Notes: generated by a model not told the origin, from the letters alone. DNA of 10,408 nt from Propionibacteriaceae bacterium (GCA_021323255.1 JAJTCL010000137.1:1-10408); one strand, 5' to 3'. Shown: positions 1-6,122, counted from the first letter of the stretch. Numbers and translations: made by a program.

Positions 1-483
1 CGGGCAACAATTCTGGTCGCGCTGTTCGACAGCATCGGTGTGCTCATTGTGGCGCTGATCCTGGGTGTCCCGGTGGCTCCCGCACTGGCGGCGCTTGTCT
101 TCATCGGCGCCTTCGTCCCGATCGTCGGGGCGCTGGTCTCGGGTTTCGTTGCCGTGCTCGTCGCCCTTGTCGCGCTTGGCTGGGTCCAGGCTCTGATCAT
201 GCTTGGTGGCGTCATTCTGGTGATGCAGATCGAGGGCCATGTGTTGCAGCCGTTCCTGCTGGGCCGGGCAGTCAAGCTGCACCCGTTGGCTGTGCTGATC
301 GCGATAGCAGTCGGCATCATCGTCGGTGGCATCGTCGGAGCACTGATGGCGGTACCGCTGCTGGCGTTCACCAAGTCGTTCGTGCTGTATCTGGCTGGGG
401 CGGCGGAGCCACCCTTGGGCAGAATCCACCCGCCGGCACTGCCGCTGCGCCGGGCACTGATTGCCCGACAGGGGCGATCTTAG
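1..483 (+). CDS. AI-2E family transporter (PerM/YdiK type), C-terminal part
   Basis: The reading frame is open from base 1 and ends with TAG at 481-483, giving the last 160 residues of a polytopic membrane protein; the start lies outside the window. The visible part carries hydrophobic segments at about residues 5-45, 48-80 and 95-125 of the fragment, and family signatures: FDSIGVLIVALILGVP, then GAFVPIVGALVSG, then QIEGHVLQPFLLGRAVKLHP. These match the conserved C-terminal half of the AI-2E/PerM family (family knowledge), whose members have roughly 340-400 residues. Substrates are mostly unknown; characterised members export AI-2 or act as Na+/H+ antiporters, so no substrate is assigned. The 3' end overlaps the stop codon of the convergent L,D-transpeptidase gene by 4 bp, with no terminator between them. 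Confidence 0.88.
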   Translation, partial: RATILVALFDSIGVLIVALILGVPVAPALAALVFIGAFVPIVGALVSGFVAVLVALVALGWVQALIMLGGVILVMQIEGHVLQPFLLGRAVKLHPLAVLIAIAVGIIVGGIVGALMAVPLLAFTKSFVLYLAGAAEPPLGRIHPPALPLRRALIARQGRS

Positions 484-1718
484 AGCGCTGAGCCCTTCTT
501 GTACTTGGCGTAGGACATGTTCCAGTCGGAATAGCCGTTGCCGTGTTCCATGCCGCGGCTGGTGCCGGTGGTGATCACTGGATCGCCAATGAGGGTGCGA
601 TGGAACAACCACGCAGCATCACCCGTGCTCATCCCGACGCAGCCGTGACTGGCGTTTCGTCGGCCAAAGTGGCCTGCGTTCCACGGCGCAGCATGGAGAA
701 ACTCGCCGGAGGAGGTGATCCGCATGGCGTACTTCACCCGCAAGTCGTATTCCTCGCGGGCGCCGATCATCTGGTTGGTCATCCGGGTGGTATAGAGCTT
801 GTCCATGATCAGCTTGACGCCGCTCCGGGTCTGCCAGCCGGGCTTCCCACCGCTCACATAGATGCGGCGGACAAACTTGCCATTGCGATAGACCTTCGCC
901 ACATCGGTGGACAGGTTGATCTTGGTGATCATCGATCTGCCGACAGTGAAGTGGGTTTTCTTCGACAACTGGCCGTAGATGCCGCCGCCGGCGTTCAGGC
1001 CATTGATGTTGGCTGCCACAGTCACCTTGGTGCCCGGCTTCCAATAGTTCTTGGGCCGGAATCGCACTTCCCTGCTGTGGTACCAGTGCCAGCTACCCTC
1101 TTGGGCTGGTGAGGAGGTGACGTGCAGGTTCTTCTCGAATTCGCGCCGATTCTTCACTGGGACGTCGAACGTCACGATCACAGGCATACCAACCCCGACC
1201 TGGCTGCCTTTGAGCGGATAGAGCGTGGGATAGGTTTGCTCAGCCAATGTCAGGTTTTGGGTACGGAAGGTCGTCGTCACCGTGCTGGGCTGGTTGGCCT
1301 GGTTCTTGCCCACTGATATCAGCTTGTACGCCGCGGCCGGCTCCAGCCGGTCGCTCGCCGTCCATCGCGTGCGGTCTTTGCTGATCTTGCCGGCGACCGT
1401 GCCTCGCTGGGTACGACCCTTGCGATCCTTGTTGGTGTAGCTCAGCGTGACTTTCGTCAGGGTCCCCGCGCTCGCAGCTACCGAGACCAGGGTGTCCACC
1501 TTGACCTTGCTGGCACCATTCTTGACGTTGGCCTTCAGCGCAACCGGATCCGGCGTTGGAGTCGGCGCTGCCGTGGAGGGACTAGGTGGTGCCGACTGCT
1601 GTACGTCACTCCCGGCCGACGGAGGAGTATTCGGTGTCCCGGCGCAGGCCACCAGGATGGTTGCAAGCATCACTGCTCCGGTGACCCCGGATAGCCTGCG
1701 CATTCTCCTGGTTGGCAT
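480..1718 (-). CDS. Lipoprotein L,D-transpeptidase (Ig-like domains + YkuD)
   Basis: Peptidoglycan L,D-transpeptidase, expected on the outer face of the membrane, making 3-3 cross-links between stem peptides. Numbered from an ATG at 1718 (412 aa): residues 1-24 are a lipoprotein signal peptide (MPTRRMRR, hydrophobic core, lipobox LVAC with Cys25); 28-58 a Pro/Ser/Thr linker; about 58-152 and 157-260 two Ig-like domains; about 261-386 the YkuD catalytic domain, with FLHAAPW (His342) and SHGCVGM (His358, Cys360 nucleophile). The tail SDWNMSYAKY resembles the conserved C-terminal region of mycobacterial LdtMt2. The frame is open to an ATG at 1742, but 1718 is preferred: GAGGA sits 5 nt before it (1728-1724) and the signal peptide then has normal length. 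The residue two after Cys360 is Gly, where mycobacterial enzymes usually have Asn. It lies 3' of the MFS gene, same strand, 90 nt away. Confidence 0.9.
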   Translation of the reverse strand: MPTRRMRRLSGVTGAVMLATILVACAGTPNTPPSAGSDVQQSAPPSPSTAAPTPTPDPVALKANVKNGASKVKVDTLVSVAASAGTLTKVTLSYTNKDRKGRTQRGTVAGKISKDRTRWTASDRLEPAAAYKLISVGKNQANQPSTVTTTFRTQNLTLAEQTYPTLYPLKGSQVGVGMPVIVTFDVPVKNRREFEKNLHVTSSPAQEGSWHWYHSREVRFRPKNYWKPGTKVTVAANINGLNAGGGIYGQLSKKTHFTVGRSMITKINLSTDVAKVYRNGKFVRRIYVSGGKPGWQTRSGVKLIMDKLYTTRMTNQMIGAREEYDLRVKYAMRITSSGEFLHAAPWNAGHFGRRNASHGCVGMSTGDAAWLFHRTLIGDPVITTGTSRGMEHGNGYSDWNMSYAKYKKGSAL

Positions 1719-1723
1719 CAACG

Positions 1724-1728
1724 TCCTC
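1724..1728 (-). promoter_or_regulatory. Shine-Dalgarno site deciding the Ldt start
   Basis: GAGGA on the minus strand, 5 nt before the ATG at 1718-1716. The upstream in-frame ATGs at 1742 and 1730 have no comparable site, so this favours the 1718 start. I see no convincing -10/-35 pair for this gene in the 65 bases between it and the MFS stop. Confidence 0.55.
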
Positions 1729-1770
1729 ATGTATGACTGCATTCAACTGGGCCGGTGCACAACTGGCTAT

Positions 1771-1821
1771 CTAATGTGCCATCGGCGGGTGGGGTTTCCT
1801 AATTGACCTAATGTGCCATCG
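1771..1821. repeat. 14-bp direct repeat at the MFS 3' end
   Basis: CTAATGTGCCATCG occurs at 1771-1784 and again at 1808-1821, 37 bp apart. On the minus strand the second copy contains the last codons and the TAG stop of the MFS gene; the first lies in the spacer before the L,D-transpeptidase gene. It could be a partial duplication of the gene's 3' end, a scar from an excised element, or two regulatory half-sites. The sequence does not decide. Confidence 0.7.
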
Positions 1822-3355
1822 AGACGAGATCAGTGCCATCCGGCGCGCTGGGCGTTGCAGAATCGGTATCCGGCGTGGCCCGGCTTCGCAGCGGCTTCTC
1901 GCGCATGGTGAGGGCGATCACGAAGGCCACCGCCATGAATGGCACCGCCACCAGAAATACGTCGTCCATCGAGCGGGTGAAAGCCTCGAGTACCCAAGTC
2001 TTGATCGGCTCCGGGAGAGCCTTGATCGCGGTCACATCATCGGTCCTGATCGGTCCGCTCGGTGCCTGATCCGCTGCTCCGACAATCTCGCTCAGATGGT
2101 GCTTAAGCCGTATGTTCAAGATCGCTCCAAGCAGAGCGGTTCCGATGGCGCCGCCCATGGAGCGGAAGAAGGTCACCGATGCGGTGGCCACACCCATGTT
2201 CCGCCGATCGACGCTGTTTTGTACTGCGGTGACCACCACCTGCATGGTGAAGCCGAGGCCGGAGCCGAACGCGTACATGATCAAGGCCACGACGTAGTAC
2301 GGGGTATCGACCTGAAGCGTGGAGAATGCCAGCAACGCTCCGCCGACCACCAGTGCACCGGTAATCGGCATCCATTTGTAGCGGCCGGTGCGCACCATGA
2401 TCTGACCACCGCCGATCGAGGTCGTGAAAATGCCGACCACGAGCGGCAAAATGGCGAGGCCAGACTGGGTCGCGTTCATGCCCTTCACGGCTTGCAGGTA
2501 GATCGGCAGGAAGACCAGGCCGCCAAACATGCCGATTCCCATGATCATCGCGAAGATGATGTTGGAGGTGAAAGTCCAATGCTTGAAGAGCTCCAGTGGG
2601 ATGATCGGCTCCGTGGCCTTGGACTCGACGAGCACGAAGAGCGCTGCCAGGACCACAAATCCCACGAGCAGCGAGATGCCAATCGCAGAGGTCCATCCTT
2701 GATCTGGACCAGCCCAACTGAGGTACAGCACCAGGCTGGTCACCGAGCCAACGATGGTCGCCGCGCCCAGGTAGTCGACCGAGGCTTGGCGGCGTACGTG
2801 ATGCAACTTGAGTGCAAGAGAGGTGACAACCAGCGCCGCAATACCGATCGGAATGTTGATGAAGAAGATCCACTCCCAGCCGAGGTTGTCTGTGAACCAA
2901 CCGCCCAGCAGTGGACCAGCCACGGAGGAGACACCGAACACGGCGCCGAAGAGTCCCTGGTACTTGCCTCTCTCGCGCGGCGGAATGACATCACCGATGA
3001 CGGCAAGTGCGAGAGACATGAGGCCGCCGGCGCCAAGGCCTTGTACGGCTCGACCGGCGATCATGACGTTCATTCCCGAGACGCCGAGGCCATCGGCGAT
3101 TTCCGGAGCGAAGCCGCAGATCAGCGAGCCGACGAGGAAGACGACAATCGCGGCTTGGAATATCGGCCGCCGACCGCGCAGGTCCGAGATCTTGCCCCAC
3201 AGGGGAGTGGCCGCAGTCGCGGTCAGTAAGTACGCAGTGACCAGCCAGGAGAGCTTGTCGAGTCCGCCAAGCTCGGAAGTGATCATGGGCAGAGCAACCG
3301 CAACGATGCTCTGGTCGAGCGCGGCAAGGAACATCCCGGCCATCAGCCCGCCCAT
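1808..3355 (-). CDS. MFS drug-efflux transporter, DHA2 (EmrB/QacA, 14-TM) family, main frame
   Basis: Proton-driven multidrug exporter of the inner membrane by family. From ATG 3355 the frame gives 515 residues. Visible motifs: LDQSIVAVALP in TM1 (about 13-23); motif A, GKISDLRGRRP (54-64); motif B, GRAVQGLGAGG (101-111); motif C, GVSSVAGPLLGG (141-152), followed by WEWIFFINIPIG. The hydrophobic pattern fits 14 TM segments and the C-terminus is polar. The ATG at 3355 is probably not the true start: codons upstream in frame still read DYLSHRQILVV, a typical DHA2 sequence just before TM1, back to a TAA at 3418-3416 with no ATG, GTG or TTG. The natural 5' end seems to lie in another frame starting at 3512 (separate entry), making this a frameshifted gene or a sequencing error. 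It follows marR, which probably represses it. The drug substrate is unknown. Confidence 0.85.
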   Translation of the reverse strand: MGGLMAGMFLAALDQSIVAVALPMITSELGGLDKLSWLVTAYLLTATAATPLWGKISDLRGRRPIFQAAIVVFLVGSLICGFAPEIADGLGVSGMNVMIAGRAVQGLGAGGLMSLALAVIGDVIPPRERGKYQGLFGAVFGVSSVAGPLLGGWFTDNLGWEWIFFINIPIGIAALVVTSLALKLHHVRRQASVDYLGAATIVGSVTSLVLYLSWAGPDQGWTSAIGISLLVGFVVLAALFVLVESKATEPIIPLELFKHWTFTSNIIFAMIMGIGMFGGLVFLPIYLQAVKGMNATQSGLAILPLVVGIFTTSIGGGQIMVRTGRYKWMPITGALVVGGALLAFSTLQVDTPYYVVALIMYAFGSGLGFTMQVVVTAVQNSVDRRNMGVATASVTFFRSMGGAIGTALLGAILNIRLKHHLSEIVGAADQAPSGPIRTDDVTAIKALPEPIKTWVLEAFTRSMDDVFLVAVPFMAVAFVIALTMREKPLRSRATPDTDSATPSAPDGTDLVSMAH

Positions 3356-3386
3356 GACAACGAGAATCTGGCGATGGCTCAGGTAG

Positions 3387-3512
3387 TCACCGCCAGGGCT
3401 GGCTGCGACGCGCCGTTACGCGAGTGGACGACTCAGTGGCGGTTGTAGACGCGCCGGCAGCCGGGGGCTTCCTCTCCTCCTTCCGTGCACCGCCCAGCTG
3501 ATCCTCAGTCAT
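3387..3512 (-). pseudogene. Frameshifted 5' segment of the MFS transporter gene
   Basis: ATG at 3512-3510 overlaps the marR stop TGA (3511-3509) as ATGA, the classic sign of translational coupling. The frame runs 41 codons (MTEDQLGGARKEERK..., a polar Ala/Thr/Ser-rich tail ending RRSQPWR) and stops at TGA 3389-3387. The MFS main frame is open from 3415 downward, so the two frames overlap. Dropping one C from the CCC at 3398-3396 (minus strand) would join them as SQPGGDYLSHRQILVV, a natural DHA2 N-terminus. What is seen is the ATGA overlap and the two frames; that they are one gene is inference. Causes could be a true mutation, an assembly error in a short homopolymer, or, less likely, +1 slippage at CCC-U, a motif known to be shift-prone for tRNA-Pro. 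Confidence 0.72.
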
Positions 3513-3976
3513 GCCTTCTCCATCGTCTGGTTCAGTGCCTCTACGTCGGCGGCGAAGCGTTTCAGCAGCCGGTCAAGTTCTTCGAGGTCACGAGGTTCCC
3601 ATGACTCGAGACACTTCTCGAGCAGATCCCGACGAGAGCGCAGTGCAGCCCTGATTCGTGCTGTGCCGGCATCGCTCAGCTTGACGCGTTGGGCTCGCCC
3701 GTCGGCCGGATCAGGTGTCCTCTCGATCAGGCCGGCACTGTGCAGTTGAGCGACGTGCCGCGAAACGGTGGAGGCGTCCAGATTTGCGCAGACCGCCAGG
3801 TCGGTAACGCGGAGCGGTCCAGATGTGGCAAGGGTTTTCATGAGCCAGAAGGTCCCGCTGTCGAGCGTCTCGCCCTGACCTCGCTGCCGCATGAGTCGAC
3901 CGATTCCCAGCAAGGCGTGCATCAGCGATTCGACCGAGGCGGTACGTGAGGACGTCGACTGCAGGGAAGCTTGCAT
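3509..3976 (-). CDS. MarR-family transcriptional regulator
   Basis: Cytoplasmic dimeric winged-helix DNA-binding protein of 155 aa, a usual length for the family. Residues 16-53 form the N-terminal helix region (RLMRQRGQGETLDSGTFWLM). The winged helix spans about 55-102: LRVTDLAVCANL, recognition helix DASTVSRHVAQLHSAG (67-82), wing DPADGRAQR (89-97). The C-terminal helices at about 104-152 would complete the dimer interface. Its stop overlaps the apparent start of the MFS efflux gene as ATGA, so it is probably the local repressor of that pump and of itself, released by a ligand that may also be a pump substrate (inference). The start codon lies inside a large palindrome that also covers the promoter. 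No Shine-Dalgarno is seen and a -10 element ends 6 nt before the ATG, so the mRNA is probably leaderless. Confidence 0.9.
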   Translation of the reverse strand: MQASLQSTSSRTASVESLMHALLGIGRLMRQRGQGETLDSGTFWLMKTLATSGPLRVTDLAVCANLDASTVSRHVAQLHSAGLIERTPDPADGRAQRVKLSDAGTARIRAALRSRRDLLEKCLESWEPRDLEELDRLLKRFAADVEALNQTMEKA

Positions 3977-4012
3977 GCAGCAAGCATATGACTACTTGCG
4001 TGCTGCATGCAA
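3971..4012. promoter_or_regulatory. Probable MarR operator: 16-bp-armed palindrome
   Basis: TTGCATGCAGCAAGCA (3971-3986) and TGCGTGCTGCATGCAA (3997-4012) are inverted repeats with 15 of 16 positions matching, separated by 10 nt. Each arm is itself roughly palindromic around TTGCxTGCxGCAxGCAA, so the site may hold two MarR dimers. It covers the marR start codon, its -10 and its -35, which suits autorepression. The + strand gene at 4146 is 134 bp away, too far for direct occlusion. Confidence 0.8.
3983..4012 (-). promoter_or_regulatory. marR promoter (leaderless)
   Basis: Minus strand: TTGCAT (4012-4007) as -35, 18-nt spacer, TATGCT (3988-3983) as -10, then 6 nt and the ATG at 3976. That spacing would place the transcription start on the ATG. 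Both hexamers lie within the palindromic operator. Confidence 0.6.
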
Positions 4013-4133
4013 TTGTCACTTCGGCTATATAGTCCAAAGCCTTTTCGCCGGACACTCGGTGGACGTGGGGTGAAATACCCTGGACGGCCCTGAATATATA
4101 AAGTTGATCCTTCTTTTTTGGAAAGGATGGGTT

Positions 4134-4139
4134 TACATT
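4134..4139 (+). promoter_or_regulatory. -10 element for the DUF4097-like gene (leaderless)
   Basis: TACATT (TANNNT class) followed by 6 nt and the ATG at 4146. No good -35 is visible. The rest of the 169-nt divergent spacer (3977-4145) holds the MarR palindrome, AT-rich stretches (CTATATAG near 4026, AATATATAAAG near 4093) and a small inverted repeat GGGT-GAAAT-ACCC near 4067-4080, none of which I can assign. Confidence 0.5.
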
Positions 4140-4145
4140 CGCGGC

Positions 4146-5102
4146 ATGACTACTTCTGACATGAAGGCGATCCTGGAAGAGCTCGCAGCAGGACGCATTG
4201 ACGCTGCGGAGGCAGCCCGCCGGATCGATGCCTTGAAGGCCTCGCAATCCCCGGCGGAGCCGCCGACCGAGCCGACCAACGAGCAACTAGCTGGATCGGA
4301 AGCTGACTCCGATGCCTGGGCGGCCGCCACTGACTGGCCGCAGTCCGGCGACGCTTCCGCGGCCCCAGAGCCGGAGGCCTCGCCCTCCGAGCCCGGGGCC
4401 CCCACGGAGGAACCGGTAAGAGCGAAGGCGGTCAACGTGGGAGGCGTAGAGCGCATCTCCGTCCGGGCGGTCGGGCGGCGGGTTCGCATACTCGGCGAGA
4501 CCTCAGTCGCGACGTTGTCCGCCGACGGACCGCACGTGCTGCGTCGCAACGGCTCAATCCTCGAGGTCTCCAGCGACGGTGAGTTGGGCGCCTCACTCGA
4601 CGGATTCAGCATCCTGCGAAGCGCTCCCCGCAGCCTCGATGATTTCCGTTCATTAGGCCTCGGCAAGGAACTGTTTCTGCGCGTCAACCCGAATGTCATC
4701 GTCGATGTCGAGGTCACTGCGGGCAGTTTGAACACCGAGCAGGTGCCGCATCTCGGCAAGGTGCGAGTCACCGCTGGGGCTGCCAAGCTGTTGGACGTCG
4801 CCGAGATCAACGACGCCCTCATCCAGGCCGGGCAGGCCACCATCAAAGGCACGATCACGACCGGTCGTAGCCGGGTCCGTACCGAGTCGGGCACGTTGTC
4901 GATCACTTTGGCTGATGACTCGAACGTTACCGTCAGCGGTGAGGCCCAGCTCGGCAAGATCAGCTGGACCGGAGGTCACAGCGGTGCCGGCGATGAGGTC
5001 GTGATGGGCAGCGGCAGTGCGAAGCTCGACATCGAGGTCGTCATGGGTCATGCCCAGGTTCGAGTCGGCTCCGACATGAGCAGCGAGGCCGGCGTCGGAT
5101 GA
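4146..5102 (+). CDS. YvlB/LiaX-like protein: SHOCT-like helix + DUF4097-like beta domain
   Basis: 318 aa from the ATG at 4146. Residues 6-30 (MKAILEELAAGRIDAAEAAR, then RIDAL) form a short amphipathic helical hairpin of the SHOCT-like type found at the start of YvlB/LiaX proteins. Residues 31-93 are a Pro/Ala/Glu-rich linker. Residues 95-308 are a series of short beta strands with Gly/Asp/Ser turns (for example VRVTAGAAKLL, ATIKGTITTG, SRVRTESGTLSIT), as in DUF4097 right-handed beta folds. There is no signal peptide or TM segment. In Firmicutes, LiaX with this layout takes part in envelope-stress and antimicrobial-peptide response; the role here is not known. The frame is open back to TTG 4104, but ATG 4146 has a -10 element 6 nt upstream. 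The stop overlaps the DUF2089 start as ATGA, so the two are one operon. DUF4097 membership is judged by eye. Confidence 0.75.
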   Translation: MTTSDMKAILEELAAGRIDAAEAARRIDALKASQSPAEPPTEPTNEQLAGSEADSDAWAAATDWPQSGDASAAPEPEASPSEPGAPTEEPVRAKAVNVGGVERISVRAVGRRVRILGETSVATLSADGPHVLRRNGSILEVSSDGELGASLDGFSILRSAPRSLDDFRSLGLGKELFLRVNPNVIVDVEVTAGSLNTEQVPHLGKVRVTAGAAKLLDVAEINDALIQAGQATIKGTITTGRSRVRTESGTLSITLADDSNVTVSGEAQLGKISWTGGHSGAGDEVVMGSGSAKLDIEVVMGHAQVRVGSDMSSEAGVG

Positions 5103-5503
5103 CCCAGCGCTCGGGCAGGCCGCAGGAGCGACTTGAGCACCGCGCACCGAGCGACTGTCCGGTGTGCGGTGATCAGCTCGCCGTCATTCGGCTGGGTTGC
5201 GGCTCGTGCGGCACCGAGATCGCCGGTGTGTTTCGCTCCTGCGAATTCTGCGCGCTCAACGAGAAGGAGACCGAGATGCTGCGCGTCTTCCTTTCGTCTC
5301 GAGGCAATCTTCGAGAGGTGGAGAAGCACCTTGGCGTCTCCTATCCCACGGCGCGGCTACGATTCGCGGAGTTGCTGGAGAAGCTTGGTCTCGGCGAAAC
5401 ACCTGAGCCGGAGACCGCATTGACCCGGGAGGAGATCCTTTCCGAAGTGGCTTCTGGGGCGCTCACCCCAGACGAGGCGCAGGAACTGATCACTCGGCTT
5501 TGA
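5099..5503 (+). CDS. DUF2089 family protein (zinc ribbon + HTH), probable regulator
   Basis: 134 aa. The N-terminal half has paired cysteines: C20-PV-C23, C34-GS-C37 and C48-EF-C51, a zinc-ribbon-like cluster. Residues 52-98 hold a helix-turn-helix (LSSRGNLREVEKHLGVSYPT, then ARLRFAELLEKLG). The C-terminus at 110-134 (EEILSEVASGALTPDEAQEL, then ITRL) resembles the N-terminal helix module of the preceding protein. This is the usual DUF2089 (PF09862) layout; such proteins are presumed transcription factors and often sit beside YvlB-like genes (family knowledge). The start ATG at 5099 overlaps the upstream TGA, implying coupled translation and matched production of the two proteins. It probably regulates its own operon or an envelope-stress regulon; the target is unknown. 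The gene ends 10 nt before a strong hairpin. Confidence 0.85.
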   Translation: MTQRSGRPQERLEHRAPSDCPVCGDQLAVIRLGCGSCGTEIAGVFRSCEFCALNEKETEMLRVFLSSRGNLREVEKHLGVSYPTARLRFAELLEKLGLGETPEPETALTREEILSEVASGALTPDEAQELITRL

Positions 5504-5513
5504 TGCAGCGTTG

Positions 5514-5566
5514 CTCAAGATCACACAAGCGCCCCGGATGTCCGGGGCGCTTTGTGTGATCTTGAG
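5514..5566. terminator. Long hairpin, probable bidirectional terminator
   Basis: The left arm (5514-5538) and right arm (5541-5566) pair over 25 bp with a single bulged T; the loop is only TG. The core GCGCCCCGGA/TCCGGGGCGC is very GC-rich and is flanked by TTTGTGTG on the + strand and TTGTGTG on the minus strand in place of pure T tracts. It lies between the convergent ends of the DUF2089 gene (stop 5503) and greA (stop 5574) and would serve both. Confidence 0.85.
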
Positions 5567-5573
5567 ATGGCAG

Positions 5574-6089
5574 TCAGCCGCGAAACGCCTCGACCTTCAC
5601 AACGGTGACGTTGATCGAGCGACCGTTAGGCGCGACGTAAGAGACTGCGTCGCCGGTCCTCTTGCCAAGGATGGCCGAACCGAGCGGCGACTGCGGGCTA
5701 TAGACGTTGGTGGAGTCAACGCTGTTATCCAGGCCCAGCAACTCGCGCGAGCCCAGCAAGAACGTGTCGGTATCGGATTCGTCTCCGTCGAAAGCGATCG
5801 TCACCTGGGTGCCGGGGGCGACTTCGTCAGCGTTCGCCGGCGATTCACCGACCTGAGCCCGATTCAGCATGTCGATGAGCTGACGAATCCGAGCCTCCTG
5901 GTGTGCCTGCTCCTCGCGCGCGGCGTGATAGCCGCCGTTCTCACTCAGGTCCCCTTCCTCACGCGCCGCGGCGATCTTTGCCGTGACAGCAGCACGGCCC
6001 GGCCCGGACAGGTGATCCAGCTCCTTTCTGAGCTTGTCGTACGCCTCCTGGGTCAGCCATATCGTCTCGGTGGCGGAGTTTTCAGACAT
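5574..6089 (-). CDS. greA: Transcription elongation factor GreA
   Basis: Binds in the RNA polymerase secondary channel and stimulates cleavage of backtracked RNA. 171 aa from ATG 6089, close to the family norm (about 158-175). Residues 10-80 form the N-terminal coiled coil (WLTQEAYDKLRKELDHL; then AAAREEGDLSENGGYHAARE), whose tip bears the acidic DLSEN motif with the Asp and Glu that hold catalytic Mg2+. Residues 85-171 are the FKBP-like C-terminal domain (TQVTIAFDGDESDTDTFLLG; SPLGSAILGKRTGDAVSY). An in-frame GTG at 6095 is possible, but its upstream -10 would then directly abut the start, so ATG 6089 is preferred. It is downstream of the DUF4307 gene, as in M. tuberculosis (Rv1081c-Rv1080c), with its own promoter in the 33-nt spacer. 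Confidence 0.96.
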   Translation of the reverse strand: MSENSATETIWLTQEAYDKLRKELDHLSGPGRAAVTAKIAAAREEGDLSENGGYHAAREEQAHQEARIRQLIDMLNRAQVGESPANADEVAPGTQVTIAFDGDESDTDTFLLGSRELLGLDNSVDSTNVYSPQSPLGSAILGKRTGDAVSYVAPNGRSINVTVVKVEAFRG

Positions 6090-6095
6090 CTCCAC

Positions 6096-6104
6096 AGGTT
6101 AGCA
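6096..6104 (-). promoter_or_regulatory. greA extended -10 promoter (leaderless)
   Basis: TGCTAACCT on the minus strand is an extended -10 (TGn plus TAACCT at 6101-6096). It is followed by 6 nt and the greA ATG at 6089, so transcription could start on the start codon. An extended -10 can act without a -35, and none is seen. Confidence 0.55.
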
Positions 6105-6122
6105 AGGGCAGGCCAGGGCATT

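Noticed and set aside
543..1112. + strand open frame opposite the L,D-transpeptidase
   Set aside because: Antisense to the catalytic domain, which is clearly coding on the minus strand.
1771..1821. 14-bp repeat considered as insertion-sequence ends
   Set aside because: The copies are direct, not inverted, and no transposase or target duplication lies between or beside them.
2103..2900. Second minus-strand frame inside the MFS gene, considered as a sign of further frameshifts
   Set aside because: The main MFS frame is intact with all motifs over this stretch, so the other frame is a shadow.
1811..3229. Long + strand open frame (472 codons) opposite the MFS gene
   Set aside because: It is the exact antisense of a clear MFS gene and its product is rich in His, Arg, Asp and Glu without any domain; a typical GC-rich shadow.
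4067..4080. Small inverted repeat GGGT-GAAAT-ACCC upstream of the DUF4097-like gene, considered as an operator
   Set aside because: Arms are only 4 bp and do not extend; such a repeat is expected by chance.
3711..4286. Minus-strand open frame of 191 codons upstream of and overlapping marR
   Set aside because: It crosses the MarR operator and the opposite promoter and overlaps two real genes in other frames; composition is not protein-like.
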